From contig CM046003.1 of assembly GCA_025175895.1 (NCBI GenBank), forward strand, positions 51,268,335-51,332,334: DNA of 64,000 bases. Reading direction: 5' to 3'. Made by a program: the position numbers and the translations under genes. Shown piece after piece: positions 10,592 to 23,236 of the stretch. The notes below the pieces were generated by a model. The model did no database searches. It was not told the origin of the DNA and was given only the letters and a program-made list of their open reading frames with translations. Source of the stretch: Wurfbainia villosa. Lineage: Eukaryota > Streptophyta > Magnoliopsida > Zingiberales > Zingiberaceae. The number at the start of each line of letters is the position of its first letter. Positions within the stretch are counted from its first letter, which is position 1.

Positions 10592-11927
10592 TGTTGGGGG
10601 ATCGGTGGCTGGCTAGAGGGGGTGAATAGCCCAATTCGATGGATGATGGCGTTCGATCGCTTCTTGATTGTCTACAATGAGGTTAGCGCAGCGAAAATAT
10701 GCTAAACAAAATAATTAAGACAAAACACAAGAAATAAAAGAAAGAACAATGCTAACAAACAATGTAACGTGGTTCACGGCCCTTGCCGCTAATTCACGGA
10801 CCGATTCGTTCCAAGTGAATCACTCCTAAACCTTCACTAGTCTCTCCTTTTGCCCAAGCAATGTGGAGGTAACCCTTCTTACAACAAACACTCCTTACAA
10901 TAGGATTGAAATAAAAGCAAAAAGAAGGAGTAAGAATCGTGTGGAGCACTTAGGGGATACTTGGGAGCATGAATATTAACCTCCCTAAAGCCCACACCCT
11001 CTCTTTTTATAGAGAGAGCTGATTTCTTCCCATTGGACATGCAGCAGTCGACTGCTGCATGCCAGCAGTCGACTGCCGCCTTTGCAACGGCTTCTAATGA
11101 CGTCTGATCCGCTATCATCGACGTCCAATGGAAATCTTGTCAGTCGACTGATGACCTTGTAGCCAACTGATTAGTCGACTATGAAGCGTTTTGTGCCCGC
11201 GTCACTTTTGGCAGTCGACTGCTGATCGAGCAATTCAGTCGAACACCAGTCAAACTCCATTCGACTTGGACCAGTTTGATTGCCAATACTTGGCAGTCGA
11301 CTGATATCAGGTAAACCTCAAACAAATGGCTTGTTTGAGCATCCGTCGATCGGGTAAAACCTCAATCCACTTGGTTGAGCATCCGACACTCCCATTCGTC
11401 GGGTAAAACCTCAAACTAATGTTTGAGAGTCCGACTTAACCATACGTCGGGGAAAACCTCAAACCCTAGTTTGAGCATCCGACTTGTCGGGTAAACCTCA
11501 ACCCACTCGGTTGAGCATCCGACTCTTGACTTAGTCATTCAGCCAAGTTCATCTATGAGCTATGTTACACTTCGCTCATTCTCTCATCTCCCTTGAAGTC
11601 CCTCGTCGAAGTTCTCTTCGTCCGGCCACGTCTCTCGGATGCACCAAGCGCATGTCTTCGCAATATCATCCTTCCTGTCTCATCCTGAAGTCTACTTCCT
11701 TGGCTTCACTCCAAAGTTGCTCGTCTCACGGTCCCTCAGATGTCGTCCTTCACCGACTCAAAGACCCGAGCCATGAGATGGTGAACCCACTAATGCTTTC
11801 GTCAAGCCAACACATGTGTGAATTACTAAGTCTTGCATGACTCCAACACACATATCAAATCTCCTAACTTAAACCTTTGTCACACACATCAAAACCTTAA
11901 ACCATACTTGGGTTGATTGCCCTAACA
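10592..11927 (-). repeat. SIRE-B 3' LTR (minus orientation)
   Basis: Read on the minus strand the LTR begins TGTTAGGGCAATCAACCC and ends near CGATCCCCCAACA, 1336 bp. The U3 part holds five perfect CAGTCGACTG palindromes (11045, 11066, 11141, 11212, 11294). The minus-strand TATA box is TATAAAAAG (11003-11011) inside an inverted repeat. The partner LTR is 14860-15587 plus 24580-25233. Confidence 0.9.
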
Positions 11928-13126
11928 ATTTCTCTTTTTTTTTATGTGTGGCAACCATGTTTAAGTTAGGTAAACCATTAACAAAATACATAAGACAGGA
12001 AAGCATTTAAAATAATATGAGTATCAAACACTCCCCCTAAATACATGCAACTGCCCCTTAACACATGCTAATTCTCTCCCCCTAGCATGATTAACTTAAA
12101 CACACATATTTCTCCCCCTTTGACACCATCAAAAACATTAACATATGTTATATAACAGGGCACCAAAGTCTAAAGGATGAAAAACACCAAAATCAGCCTT
12201 AAAACCTGATAAAAATAGGTTACTGTGCTCGTGCACGGTCATCAGTCAACTGCTATCAGAATGACAGTCGACTAGCACAAGTAAAACCAATTTTTTGAAT
12301 TTCGTACCGAAATTCAAAAATACATTAAAAATTCTAAAAATTTTGAAAAATCGTGAAATTTTGAAAACACATTTCTTGTAAAGTCCTTTATCAATGAAAA
12401 ATAATTTTTCATGAAAATTCATTCAATTTTCCAACATTTGGCAAAAACTTAAAAGTCTTAAAAACCTTCAAAGTTTTATCAATTTGAGAACCTAGTTTTG
12501 CCTTCAAATGATTTAAAACATGAATACACAAATTATAAGACAAGAAATGATTTTGAAAACATTTGAAATATCCAACCATGATCTTTGGGCAATATGTCTA
12601 TGAATTAAACATATGTTTTCTCCATGATTGGTCTATTATTGCTATGACATGATACATGTAAATCACCATCTAAATGCCATAAGCATTAGTGAACCATTTG
12701 TATCAACCTAACATCTCACTCATGCTATTTTTCAATCAAGTTAACCTATAGTGAGTGTGATATGTACCTAAAGTATTGTACTTAACCATCAATTTCATGC
12801 AATTTCTATCAAGGTTAAGTATCAACAAGCATGACCATGAATTCAAGTATTATCCTTAACTACACATCATGATAAATCTAGTATATCATTCAATTCATAG
12901 GTCACACATTATGATCATACATCAAATATTACAATTCAAATTATAATCATGATCATTTATCAAGTATAAAATTAAGTATCAAAAATCATGATTCAAACAT
13001 TATTACCCAAAACATTCACCATGCTCATCAATCAAATATCATCATACTAACACCCTCATCATCCTAAGCCAACCATTTAGCATGATATAAATTAAGTTCA
13101 CTTATGGTTGACTAACCTCGGATTTT
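11928..13126 (-). other. SIRE-B non-coding region between gag and 3' LTR
   Basis: On the minus strand this region follows gag and ends in a purine-rich tract next to the LTR (11928-11945). Purine tracts of the form GGGGGAG appear at about 12030-12120 (complement CTCCCCCT). Pol, normally about 4 kb, is completely missing. The rest is AT-rich with no frame. Confidence 0.7.
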
Positions 13127-14800
13127 CTAACCCTTAAGGATTGACTTGGGAACCCAATATACATTCTTTCCAATAGGGTTCATCAAGTATTCCTTTGGGA
13201 TCCATTTTCTAGCTACCATTGTAGTTGTTTTGGCTTAACCTCTTGCAATTAAACAGTGATATGCTTTCTCATTCTTGGATCCCTTATAACCTAGGCATCT
13301 CTTGTTAAAACTAGCCCTTTGGCTCCTAATTATTATGTTAAGGGTATTTGAGCCAATAGTAAATTTTTCAAAGCCCTTGGTAAAAAATTCTACCTTTTCC
13401 CTTAAAGCCTTATTTTTTTTACTAAGCATGCATCATTTACACTAGAAGAAATATCATTTTCATGTGAACATGCATTTTTCAATTTTTCTTATAGTTCCTT
13501 AATTTCATTTTGCATGCTTTTGTTCTTCCTCTTAGCCCTAAATAAGTCTCTAGTTAAGCTAGTTATCATAGAAACAACATCATTGGAGGGTAGTTTAGTT
13601 ACCTTACTTACCCAATCTCCTTCCGATGATGATGATGATGAGGCTTCCCCTTCACTCAAGCTCTCCTCTTCACTTGAGCTTGTTTCTCCTTTTTCCGAGG
13701 AGGTGGAGTCCAAGTCTTCTATCGCCATAAGTGCAAGACTTGTGAATGCTTGTTCTTCCTCCAATGAGGATGATAGATCATCCCACGTCACCACTTTAAG
13801 GTTATGCATCTTCCCCTTTCCTTTTTTTCTTGGATTTCTTTTCTTCATTATTCTTCTTGCTTCCCTTCTTCTTGTCTTCTTTCCTTCTCCTTTCTTCCTT
13901 GCTTTTGTTCAATAAGGGACACTTATCCCTCATATGTCCTTCTCCTTGGTAATTATAGCAAATGACCTTTCTCCTTGTCCTTCTTCCACTATCATGAGAT
14001 TTATTAAACTTAAAAATTTTTAAAGCACGTCTCACCTTCCTTACCATGTATGCTTCCTCATTGTTATTCATTGATGAGGAGGAGGAATCTTCATCGGATG
14101 AGGAGGGTGGCGTATCCTTCTTCTTTCCCTTGTCAGCCATGAGTGTTAATCCTCTTGATGGCATGATTGGCTCTTCTATTATTCCTTTAAGCTTAGTTTC
14201 ATGTAACTCCATAGTTGAAAAGAATTCTTCTAGAGTACTTACCTCTAGATTCTTGGAGATATAAAACGAGTCCACTATGGAGCTCCACTTAGATGATCGG
14301 GGAAATGCATCTATGACCTTCATGATCATATCTCTATTGGAGAGCTTCTCTCCTACACTTGTTAGACTTTTAATAATTTCTTTAAAGCATGAATGAAGAG
14401 ATAATACCTTCTCTCCCTTTTCTAACTTGATGTTACTCAATTGTGATCGGAGGAGGTCTCTTCTTGCAAGCTTCGCCTTGGAAGTGTCTTCATGAAGCTC
14501 TATAAGATTTTCCCACATTTTCTTAGCACTTGCGCATTTTACAATTCGGTTGATTTCTTGTTGAGGTAGCAAATTGAATAGATGATGCTTGGCCTTTAAA
14601 TTCGCCAAGTGCTCTTCTTTTTGATTCTTTGTCCACCTTGACTTTTCAATTAGCTTATCTTATTCATCCCTAGGCAACTCAAAATTGTTTTCCATAATAA
14701 GCATTATATCGAAATTGGTTTAAAAGAATACCTCCATTCGCTTTTTCCACTAAGCGAATTCTCCTTCGAATTTAGGCGGATGAATGTTGGAGCTGGCCAT
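13127..14800 (-). pseudogene. SIRE-B gag pseudogene
   Basis: The ATG at 14800 opens MASSNIHPPKFEGEF, then stops intervene. A long frame follows from 14608 with QEINRIVKCASAKKMWENLIE, the UBN2-type Gag core of SIRE elements. An acidic/serine-rich stretch and the zinc knuckle CYNYQGEGHMRDKC come next; the second cysteine of the C-x2-C-x4-H-x4-C motif is tyrosine. A lysine-rich segment, another serine/glutamate-rich segment and a C-terminal block ending NVYWVPKS (as in SIRE-C, 18760) complete it. Gag forms the particle and packages element RNA. Stops and at least two frameshifts make it non-functional. Confidence 0.88.
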
Positions 14801-14845
14801 TTCTTATCATGCTTGTGTTGGCGATGAGTCCTCGATAAGCTCCTC

Positions 14846-14857
14846 GCTCTGATACCA
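14846..14857 (-). promoter_or_regulatory. SIRE-B primer-binding site
   Basis: The minus strand reads TGGTATCAGAGC two bases after the 5' LTR end CCTCCAACA. This is the standard plant copia site complementary to initiator tRNA-Met, and it is intact. Confidence 0.9.
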
Positions 14858-14859
14858 CT

Positions 14860-15587
14860 TGTTGGAGGATCGATGGCCGGCTAGAGGGGGGTGAATAGCC
14901 TAATTCAATGGATGATGGCGTTCGATCATTCTTGATTGTCTACGATGAGGTTAGCACAGTGAAAATATGCTAAACAAAGTAATTAAGACAAAATACAAGA
15001 AGTAAAAGAAAGAACAATGCTAACAAACAATGTAACGTGGTTCACGACCCTTGCCGCTAATCTACGGACCGATTCGTTCTAGGTGAATCACTCCTAAACC
15101 TTCACTAGTCTCTCCTTTTGCCCAAGCAAGGTGGTGGTAACCCTTCTTACAACAAACACTCCTTCTTACAATAGGATTGAAATAAAAACAATAAAAAAAA
15201 GTAGGAATTGTGTGGAGCACTTAGGGGATACTTGGGAGTATGAACATTAACATCCCTAAAGCCCACACCCTCTCTTTTTATAAAGAGAGTTGATTTCTTC
15301 CCGTTGGGCATGCGAATGATTTGCATGCCGGTGCAATGATCGTCACCTTTGCAATGATTTACGATGGCGTCGATCCACGATTGTCACTATCCAACGAAAC
15401 CTTGTCACGATCGATGACTTCATCGACGATCGATGACCTCAGGTGCGATCGATCAATCAACTACGGCGCTCTATGCCGCGCCGTTTGTCGATCGCGCCAC
15501 CTTTGGCTGATCGATAGGGAAATTCAATCGAACACGGTCGAACTCAATTCGACTTGGACGATCGCTAATACTTGGCAATCAATCGAT
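14860..15587 (-). repeat. SIRE-B 5' LTR, first portion
   Basis: This matches 10592 to about 11303 of the other LTR, including the TATA region (15274-15282) in an inverted repeat. The palindromic CAGTCGACTG motifs of the 3' LTR are absent; CGATCGAT-type motifs stand in their places. It is cut at 15587 by SIRE-C. Confidence 0.88.
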
Positions 15588-16889
15588 TGTTGGTGCAATG
15601 GGCACCAAAGTCGAACCGATATTTTGATTATGGCAAAAGGCTCAATAGTTAAGGGTATATTTGTTATCTTACGAGCTCAATTAAGTGTGCGTAAATGCTA
15701 AAGTTGAGCGGAAGGTTCATGCGACACGGTGGGAACCGAGGTGGTCAACGCCAGAGGGACTTCGAGGAAGCCGAGGTACTCGGGTGAAGACCGGAAGCGA
15801 GGCTACAAGGTAAGCTCGTGTGAAAGCGGCAAGGTCGTTAAGCGTAGATCCGACCCAATACCTCCAATGGAAGGTCTAGGTCGAGATCGGATGGTTAGAA
15901 CCATCGTACTTTATATTTTAAGCTAACTTGTATCGTCAAAACCCTTTGACTACCAAGCTAGTCAAGTTCCACCTCGAGAAGAGCTCGAATTTCAAGGGGG
16001 TGAATTTGGACTTGACTCGTGTTTGGTACAAAGGGTGATGTGGCATCAAGGTGGACATCCAAACCATCACCAAGCTTCCTTGTGGTGGACGCCCAAAATA
16101 AGGTGAGTTGGCACAAGATGGTTGGCTCCCATGATGTGGCACAAGTTGAATGGCTCCAACAAGTTGGCGCGCCAAGGAGGTTGGAGGTGGCACAAGGTGG
16201 TTGGATGAAACACCTCATCCTCAAGTTGGCGCCCAAGGAGGTTGGAGGTGGCACAAGGTGGTTGGATGAAACACCTCATCCTTGAGCGCACAAGGAGGTT
16301 GGAGGTGGCACAAGGTGGTTGGATGAAACACCTCATCCTTGAGTTGGCAAAGGATGTGGATGAACAAGTCTTGGGGATAAGAACCTCACCTTGGACACTA
16401 CCTATGTCTAAATTCATAGATCAATATCCATAAATAGACATGTTCAAGCCAAGCAAATTACAAGAATTCAAGAGCCTCAACACGCCGTCGAACGCCGCTT
16501 ACTACTACTCACATTTGCTACGACGGCGTCGCCGACAACGAAAGCTACATCTTCTACTTATAAGAGTTGTCGTATATTTATTTAAGTTCTACTTTAAATT
16601 GTCTTTGTGCTTTAATCGAATAAGGAAAGGGGAGTGTCCTTTGCCTTGATTTCTTTTGTAATCGTGTTCTACCTCCAACGAGGAGGAGTGGTTTTAGTGA
16701 ATTGCTTCTCCGTGACGTGATCAAGGATCACTAGGGCCGTGGATTAGCAATCGAAAGATTGTGAACCACGAAAAATATCTTGTCTACTTTATATTTCGCT
16801 GCACTCTCTACTTGCTTTTACTTATTGCAAAAGTTTTTAACGACATCAGACGCTTATTCACCCCTCTAGCTTACACTTTCGATCCAACA
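15588..16889 (+). repeat. SIRE-C 5' LTR
   Basis: The 1302-bp LTR starts TGTTGGTGCA and ends TTTCGATCCAACA. It matches 23238-24574 closely apart from numerous 1-4 base gaps, nearly all in this copy. A 61-bp tandem repeat lies at 16163-16345. A conserved CCATAAATAGAC near 16430 could be the TATA element. Confidence 0.9.
16163..16345 (+). repeat. 61-bp tandem repeat in the SIRE-C LTR
   Basis: Three units of the pattern GTTGGCGCCCAAGGAGGTTGGAGG...CACCTCATCCTCAA follow one another, with the same array at 23822-24003 in the other LTR. Proline-rich minus-strand frames here are artefacts of the repeat. Confidence 0.8.
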
Positions 16890-16902
16890 ATTGGTATCGA
16901 GT
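16890..16902 (+). promoter_or_regulatory. SIRE-C primer-binding site, imperfect
   Basis: ATTGGTATCGAGT follows the LTR end. It keeps TGGTATC of the TGGTATCAGAGC consensus but lacks the next CA, consistent with small deletions elsewhere in this half of the element. Confidence 0.7.
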
Positions 16903-17252
16903 CGGGCGCTAAGATTCGTGAAACCACCAATCTAGCTTTGTTTTTCTTTTTTACAGATTTTTTATTTATTTATTTCTGTGTGATAATTATTTCACTTGCT
17001 TATCTTCTCCTACATATAGAATTGCATTAGAGGCTTTAGGATCCTGGATAAGGTTGTCCTTCGGGTTAGATCCCGAGTAAGGTTGTCCTCCGGAACTTCA
17101 ACGACATTCGTGATTTGATTGTTTATTTCTTTTGCAAGTTACATTTTATATATCTTTTTACTTCAAGACTACTAATCCAAGACGAAAGTCTTGGAATATT
17201 CTTTCCAGGTGTGTTTTGCAAGATTCTTTTCGCTTCTTCTTCTTGTTTTTAA

Positions 17253-18864
17253 ATGGCCCATCTCGAAGGTTTAGCATCACTCGACCCGCTTTACAACGGT
17301 AATGACTTTCGTATTGGAAGGGTCGGATGGAATGCTTTCTTAAAACCCAAATCGAGATGTGGATCGTAATCCAAACCGGTTTCACACTTCCTATTAATGA
17401 AGATGGTGAATCTTTGGGTTACGATCAATGGTCAAATTCCATGAAAAACAAGTAGAAGCCGATGCCAAGGCAACTCAAATCTTGCAATGTGGGTTGTCCA
17501 AGGAAGAGCTCAACCGCCGCCCTTCATTAGTGCAAAGGACTTATGGACCAAGCTAGTGGAACTACACGAAGGCACCGACGACACGAAGGTATGTAAAAGA
17601 GATTTACTTTTAAATAAATTGTATAACTTGAAAATGCAGGAAAACGAGACCGCAACTCAACTACATGCTCGATGATCCAAGACATCGCCAACCAACTCCA
17701 TGCCATCGGACAAAAGGTCGAGAATCGCGACCTTATCGTGTATTCTCTTAACTCGCTTCCTAGGACTACCTCAGGCATCCATGGTCGATGCCTACAAGGT
17801 CTCCAAGGACCTTTCTAAAATTAGGTTAGACGAATTGTTTTCGAACTTGAATTACATGAGCAAACTAACGTGGTCCAAAGCCGAGAAGAGTATTGCGTTA
17901 GTTGGTGTGTTCCAAGAAGAAGAAGCCCGCAAGCAAGCCACGAAGGAAGAAGACGAGTCCGAATCGGAAGTAGACTCGAATAGAATCCGAACTAGTCAAT
18001 CTAGTTCTAAGATGATCAAGAGACGAAACGACCAACAACTCAAGGTAAGCCTAAACCTAATTCAAATACTTCTAATTTTAGATGCTATGAGAGTGCAACA
18101 GTTCTGGCCACATCAAGTCCGAGTGCCCAAAGCTAAAGAATAACGATCAAAGACAAGAAAGCGCTAAACGCTACTTGGGAGGAGTTGTCGAGGAAGAAGA
18201 CGATATCCAAGCTCTAATGGCCAAGCCGACCGAGCACGACTCAAATCAAGAAGAGTCCGAGTCCGAATCCGATGATGAGCTTCCATTCAAGACAAGCCAC
18301 GGATCCGTATCCGGTTCAAAAGAATCATTAAGGGTACGTCGGTCGTTACTTAATACTTTGTATGGTGCAATTAAATTTTTAAATAAGAAACTAGCTAAGT
18401 CCGAGTCCAAGGTCGAGACCCTAATTGAGGAGGTTAACCTCCTCAAACATTAGGTCTCCCTAACCTCTTCGACTACTCGTATTCAAGAGGAGGACTCAAC
18501 TCAAGTTGAAAAGCTTGAAGTTGAGAACTCGCTTTTGAAAACACAAGTCGAAGACCTTAGGAACACGTTGGAAAGGTTCACTTTGGGATCCAAGGGACTT
18601 GACCTCTTACTTGATCACAAAGGGCCGTGGTACAACAAGGCCGGACTCGGGTTTAACTCAAATACAACCAATAAGTCATATATGTCTATAGTAAACCAAC
18701 ATAAGAAAAATGTCCAAGCATGGGTCCCTAAGATCACTTTGATTTCAACTTTAGGATCTAACATGTATTGGGTTCCCAAGGACCAAATTCACTATGTGAA
18801 TAGACCCACTCGATTCAATGGTCCAGGGGGAGCCAATACAAAATGTATTTTTGTTAAGTCTTAG
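17253..18864 (+). pseudogene. SIRE-C gag pseudogene
   Basis: The ATG at 17253 begins MAHLEGLASLDPLYNGNDF. Frames then shift repeatedly: DLWTKLVELHEGTDDTKVCKR (Gag core, about 17537), VSKDLSKIRLDELFSNLNYM (about 17800), an acidic stretch, and a zinc knuckle near 18082-18126 split by a frameshift. The C-terminal coiled region (LRNTLERFTLGSKGLDLLL) and NMYWVPKDQIHYV end at 18864. Gag binds and packages the element RNA. The order matches SIRE-B gag. Five or more 1-2 base indels disable it. Confidence 0.85.
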
Positions 18865-19328
18865 AAATTGCATGCTTAGTTTTTCCTTTATTTTTAGAAT
18901 GGTTAGATAGGACTCATAATCAACTAAAATCCTACGAAAAGATTGAGCCTCGGGGAGCCTCTTTTCAAAAATAACTAGTTAGACCAAGATGTAGTCTCAA
19001 GTAAGTCGAGTTATCAATTTCTTGAAATTAGCTTTGTCTAAGGAAGTGGTCGTTGTTCCGATCAAAGAAGGCCTCGTGCCTCGCCACGACACGAAGCTAA
19101 TCTCTTGAAAAGATTACTTGATGAGCTTAGACTAAATCCGAATCTAACCTAATGTTGGTTAATTTAAATTCATTAAAATTAATCAAGTAAAATTGATAGT
19201 CATCTCACAATAACACATAGGAATAACATGTTTTGATCATGTAGATATTGGTGAGATGATTTAGGTTTAAAAACTTACAAACAACCCTTTATTAATTCCA
19301 ATATCCGATCCAACTACCTTATGTGTAG

Positions 19329-20964
19329 GATCAATGGATGTTGGACAGTGGTTGCTCCCGACACATGACCGGGGATCAACTCAAATTTTCGAAGTTACCA
19401 TTCAAACGACAAGAATCGGTAGCCTTCGGAAATAACGGCAAGCTCAAAATCATCGGATCAGGTGATATTGAGCTCAACTCTAACTTTACAATTCAAAATG
19501 TCTTATTAGTAGAAAACTTTCAATATAATTTACTTAGTGTAAGCCAATTGTGTGATAACAATTATAAGGTCATATTTCTAGAAAATGAATGCGTAATCAA
19601 AATAAATGCAACATCTAAAATAATACTTAAAGGAACTAGGAGTAGCAACATCTACACAATAAATTTACCCAACTCCTCAACCAAGTGTCTTATGACACAA
19701 AGAAGAGGAATCTTGGTTATGGCAATCAAGACTCGACACTGCACTCCAAGACTCGGCCCACAAGATGAGTCAGAGTGGCTTGGTTATAGGTTTGCCTAAA
19801 CTAAACAACTTGGATAATAAAATATGTAATGCTTGTCAACAAGGTAAACAATCTAGGACACAACATCAATTAACTAATCAAGAACGAACTAAAAGTGTTC
19901 TTGAGCTCCTACACATGGATCTATTTGATTCACATGGAGCTAAGTTACTCAATGGTAGTCAATTTTGCTTAGTCATAATTGACGACTATTCTAGATTTAC
20001 TTGGGTTAGGTTTATCAAACATAAAAATGATACCCTAGACCAACTAATCAATCTTTGTAGGTTAATCGAAAATCAAAAGAACCTTAAGATTAAAAGACTT
20101 AGAAGAGATCATGGTGGTGAATTCGAAAACCACAGCTTTACAGATTTCTGTAACCTAAACGGATACCACCATGAGTTTTCATGTCCTAGAACACCACAAC
20201 AAAATGGGTTAGTCGAACGGAAAAATAGAACCCTACAAGAAGCCGCTAGGACAATGTTAAACGAGTATAACCTACCCGATAGATTTTGGGCAGAGGCCGT
20301 TAGTACGGCTTGCTATGTCCAAAATAGGATCCTTATGGTAAAGAGGCACCAAAAGACCTCGTACGAGATTTATCACGATAAAATACCGAACATCAAGTAC
20401 TTTAGGGTATTTGGATGCAAGGTACATATCTTAAACACTAAGGATTACCTAGGGAAATTCAAATCCAAAACCTCTACTGGAACCTTTCTAGGATACTCAA
20501 CCACCAGTAGAGCTTATTGGGTATACAATCACGACACTCTTAGAGTCGAAGAAACCATTAATATAGTTTTCGACGAAGGACACGAACCCGTTCAATCCTT
20601 AACAAAACCAACTAGCAAATCAACTTATAGCGAACCCGACTCTGATCTTGAACTTGAATCTCGTCCTAACCCAAGTCATCCTAGCGACCAAGTGATAGAT
20701 GACTCTAACCCAAGTCAAACTAGAACTCACCCAAGTCATCCTATCGACCAAGTGATAGATGACCCTAACCCGAGTCACACTAAGACTCAAACAAATCATC
20801 CTATCAATCAAGTTATAGGTGATCCAAATTTAGGGGTTCGAACTAGAGCTTCATATCGAAACCTTAGTCAAATCTCGTTAATTTCCAAAATCGAACTATT
20901 GAACAAGCACTTCTTGATCCCATTGGATTATTGCTATGCAAGAAGAGCTAGCTCAATTCACTAG
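19329..20964 (+). pseudogene. SIRE-C protease and integrase
   Basis: Protease starts at WMLDSGCSRHMTGD (19338), with the aspartate of D-S-G, and runs to about 19690. After a frameshift near 19765 the integrase zinc region CNACQQGKQSRTQHQL appears at 19835. The catalytic core follows: D in LLHMDLFDSHG, D in RRDHGGEFEN and E in NGLVERKNRTLQEA. All three acidic residues are present, although the usual RSDHGG serine is arginine. A copia-type C-terminal extension with repeated NPSHPSDQVIDD-like segments (about 20660-20830) leads to RT. Integrase inserts the element cDNA. Confidence 0.88.
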
Positions 20965-22388
20965 AAATGAAGTCCGGGAATTAGTACCACCACCTAAAGA
21001 AAAATCAATTATTGGAACAAGGTGGGTATTTGAAATAAACTTGATGATAAAGGTGAAGTAGTTAGAAATAAAGCTAGGTTAGTCGCAAAGGGTTTAGTCA
21101 AGTCGAAGGTTTAGATTACGATGAGACCTACGCCCCGTGTGCGGACTAGAGTCCATCCGAATGTTGTTAGCATATCTTTGCACATCGAGGTTTTAAATTG
21201 TTTCAAATGGATGTCAAGTCAGCATTTTTGAATGGATACATTAAGGAAGAAGTTTACGTCAGTCAACCTCCGGATTCGAAAATCTAGATAAACGACCATG
21301 TCCTTAGACTTAAGAAAGCCCTATATGGACTCAAACAAGCCCCAAGAGCTTGGTACGAAGGCTTCGATCTATCTTAAGTCCAAAGGATTCAACCAAGGTT
21401 TAGTCGACCCAACCTTATTCGTTAAAACCGTAGGAAAAGAAATCTTTATAGCCCAAATCTATGTAGATGATATAATTTTTGGAACTACCAACTCGATCCT
21501 GCTAACGAATTCATCTCACTTATGGAAAGTGAATTTGAAATGAATTTAGTGGGAGAGTTAAGTTTCTTCTTAGGTTTACAAATTAAACAAACTAAAGATG
21601 GAATATATTTACATCAACAAAAATATACTAAGGACTTAATAAATCGATTTGGAATGCAAGATGCTAAAATAATCAATACACCTATGGCAACTAATGTTAA
21701 TATAAACGAAGATGTATAAGGAAAACACGTTGACCTAAAATACTATAGGAGCGCAATAGGAAGTCTCCTATACTTAACCGCGAGCCGACCGACATTTTAT
21801 TCGCAGAAGTATGTGCGCAAGGTTACAAACCTGTGCCAAGGAGTCTCACTAACCCTAGTCAAGCGTATCCTTAGATATCTAAAGGGCACGCTAAACGTAG
21901 TTATTTGTTACACTAGATATTCCGAGATTAATCTAATCTGCTACTCCGACTCCGTCTATGCAGGTATTAAACTCGATAGAAAGAGCAAGAGTGGTTGTTG
22001 TCAAATCCTCGGCTCGAGTCTAGTAAGTTGGTGCAGTAGGAAGCAGCATTCCGTTGACTTATCTACCACAGAAGCAGAATACGTTGCGATGCGTGAGTGT
22101 GTCTCTCCGTGGATGAAGCACACTCTCCAAGACTTTAGCTTAATCTTTAACAACATTAAAACCTACATAGATAACATTAGTTCAATTAACTTAACTAAAA
22201 ATCCAATATGTCATTCTAGGACAAAACATATAGAAGTTAAACACCACTTCATTAGGGAACATGTAACTAATGGAACTATACAACTAGAGTATGTTGAGTC
22301 CAAATCAAACCTAGCGGACATCTTCACCAAACCACTACCCGAATTTAGTTTATTAAGACGAAAGTTAGGTATGTGCGTAATAGAGTAG
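20965..22388 (+). pseudogene. SIRE-C reverse transcriptase and RNase H
   Basis: Scattered frames cover a full copia RT: LAQFTRNEVRELVPPPKEKS (20945), QMDVKSAFLNGYIKEEVYVSQ (about 21208), LKKALYGLKQAPRAWYE (21307) and QIYVDDIIFGTTN with the YVDD site (21453). RNase H shows ICYSDSVYAGIKLDRKSKSG (21938), where the usual A-D pair is changed to S-V, then STTEAEYVA (22064). It ends KPLPEFSLLRRKLGMCVIE at 22388. Several breaks are 1-base losses in homopolymers, for example in the WYERLS segment near 21355. RT and RNase H copy the RNA into DNA. Confidence 0.9.
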
Positions 22389-22985
22389 GATTTAAATTTT
22401 TCTATATATGTACTCTACTTTTGCTTCTTTTTATGAAATTAGCCTAAGTCTTACCTTAGAAATCATATACCTATAGATTTAAGGAGCCAACACATCTCAC
22501 AACACATAGGACTAATGTGTTTGTGTACTTAGCCACGTAGACGGGCGTGAGATGTTAGGACCTTACTCACAGTTCCCGTAGATTGATTGCATCGACATGA
22601 ACTATGGAGTATAATTATTTAAATTAATCAACTCCTTCAAGACTTATTGATCATTCTATATCAATCAAGTCCAACCGGAGTTGTACATTTTAGATGAACA
22701 TATTTTCAAGCTTATTATTATTTTAAAAAAATATATATTTATATTGGGAACTTGCTTGGACTTACAAACCCTAAAATATATTTACAAACTTTTTGAGTTA
22801 AGGCAAAAGGGGGAGAAAGTCACAAAAGTAAGGAAGAAAGTAAACAAAATTATTACCTTTTATATTAAGTAATTCCGTTTACTTAAGCAACTATTAAGGG
22901 GGAGTAAAAATTATTTTTCAAGAACTCACCTTCGGTCAAGGGGGAGGTTACCTCAAAGGGGAGAACTTGAAACAATAATATTTCT

Positions 22986-23187
22986 CACTCATACTTAATC
23001 ATTATGCTAGCTCATTCATATTTAATCATTATGCTAGCTCATTCATATTTAATCTTTATGCTAGCTCATTCATATTTAATCTTTATGCTAGCTCATTCAT
23101 GCTTAATCATTATGCTAGCTCATTCATATTTAATCTTTATGCTAGCTCATTCATGCTTAATCATTATGCTAGCTCATCATTATGTTT
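22986..23187 (+). repeat. 27-bp tandem repeat, about seven copies
   Basis: The unit is TTATGCTAGCTCATTCATATTTAATCA with T/G and A/T variants. Its length is a multiple of three, so one frame reads as a 9-residue repeat (MLAHSYLIF); I regard this as incidental. There are no spacers, so it is not CRISPR-like. Confidence 0.85.
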
Positions 23188-23225
23188 AATTTTTCCTTAA
23201 CTTTTGTGTCGGTTTGCCATGAATC

Positions 23226-23236
23226 AAAGGGGGAGA
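23226..23236 (+). promoter_or_regulatory. SIRE-C polypurine tract
   Basis: AAAGGGGGAGA lies one base before the 3' LTR TGTTGGTGCA and is the expected plus-strand primer site. Confidence 0.85.

Noticed and set aside
13514..13915. 133-codon plus-strand open frame
   Set aside because: It is the complement of the SIRE-B gag Ser/Glu- and Lys-rich segment; the minus strand carries the recognisable Gag motifs.
15936..16417. Overlapping Pro/Cys-rich frames on the minus strand (MPPPTSL...)
   Set aside because: Produced by the 61-bp tandem repeat of the SIRE-C LTR; the same frames recur at 23654-23973 in the other LTR.
22986..23187. CRISPR-like appearance of regular 27-bp repeats
   Set aside because: Units are contiguous with no unique spacers and lie in a plant retrotransposon.
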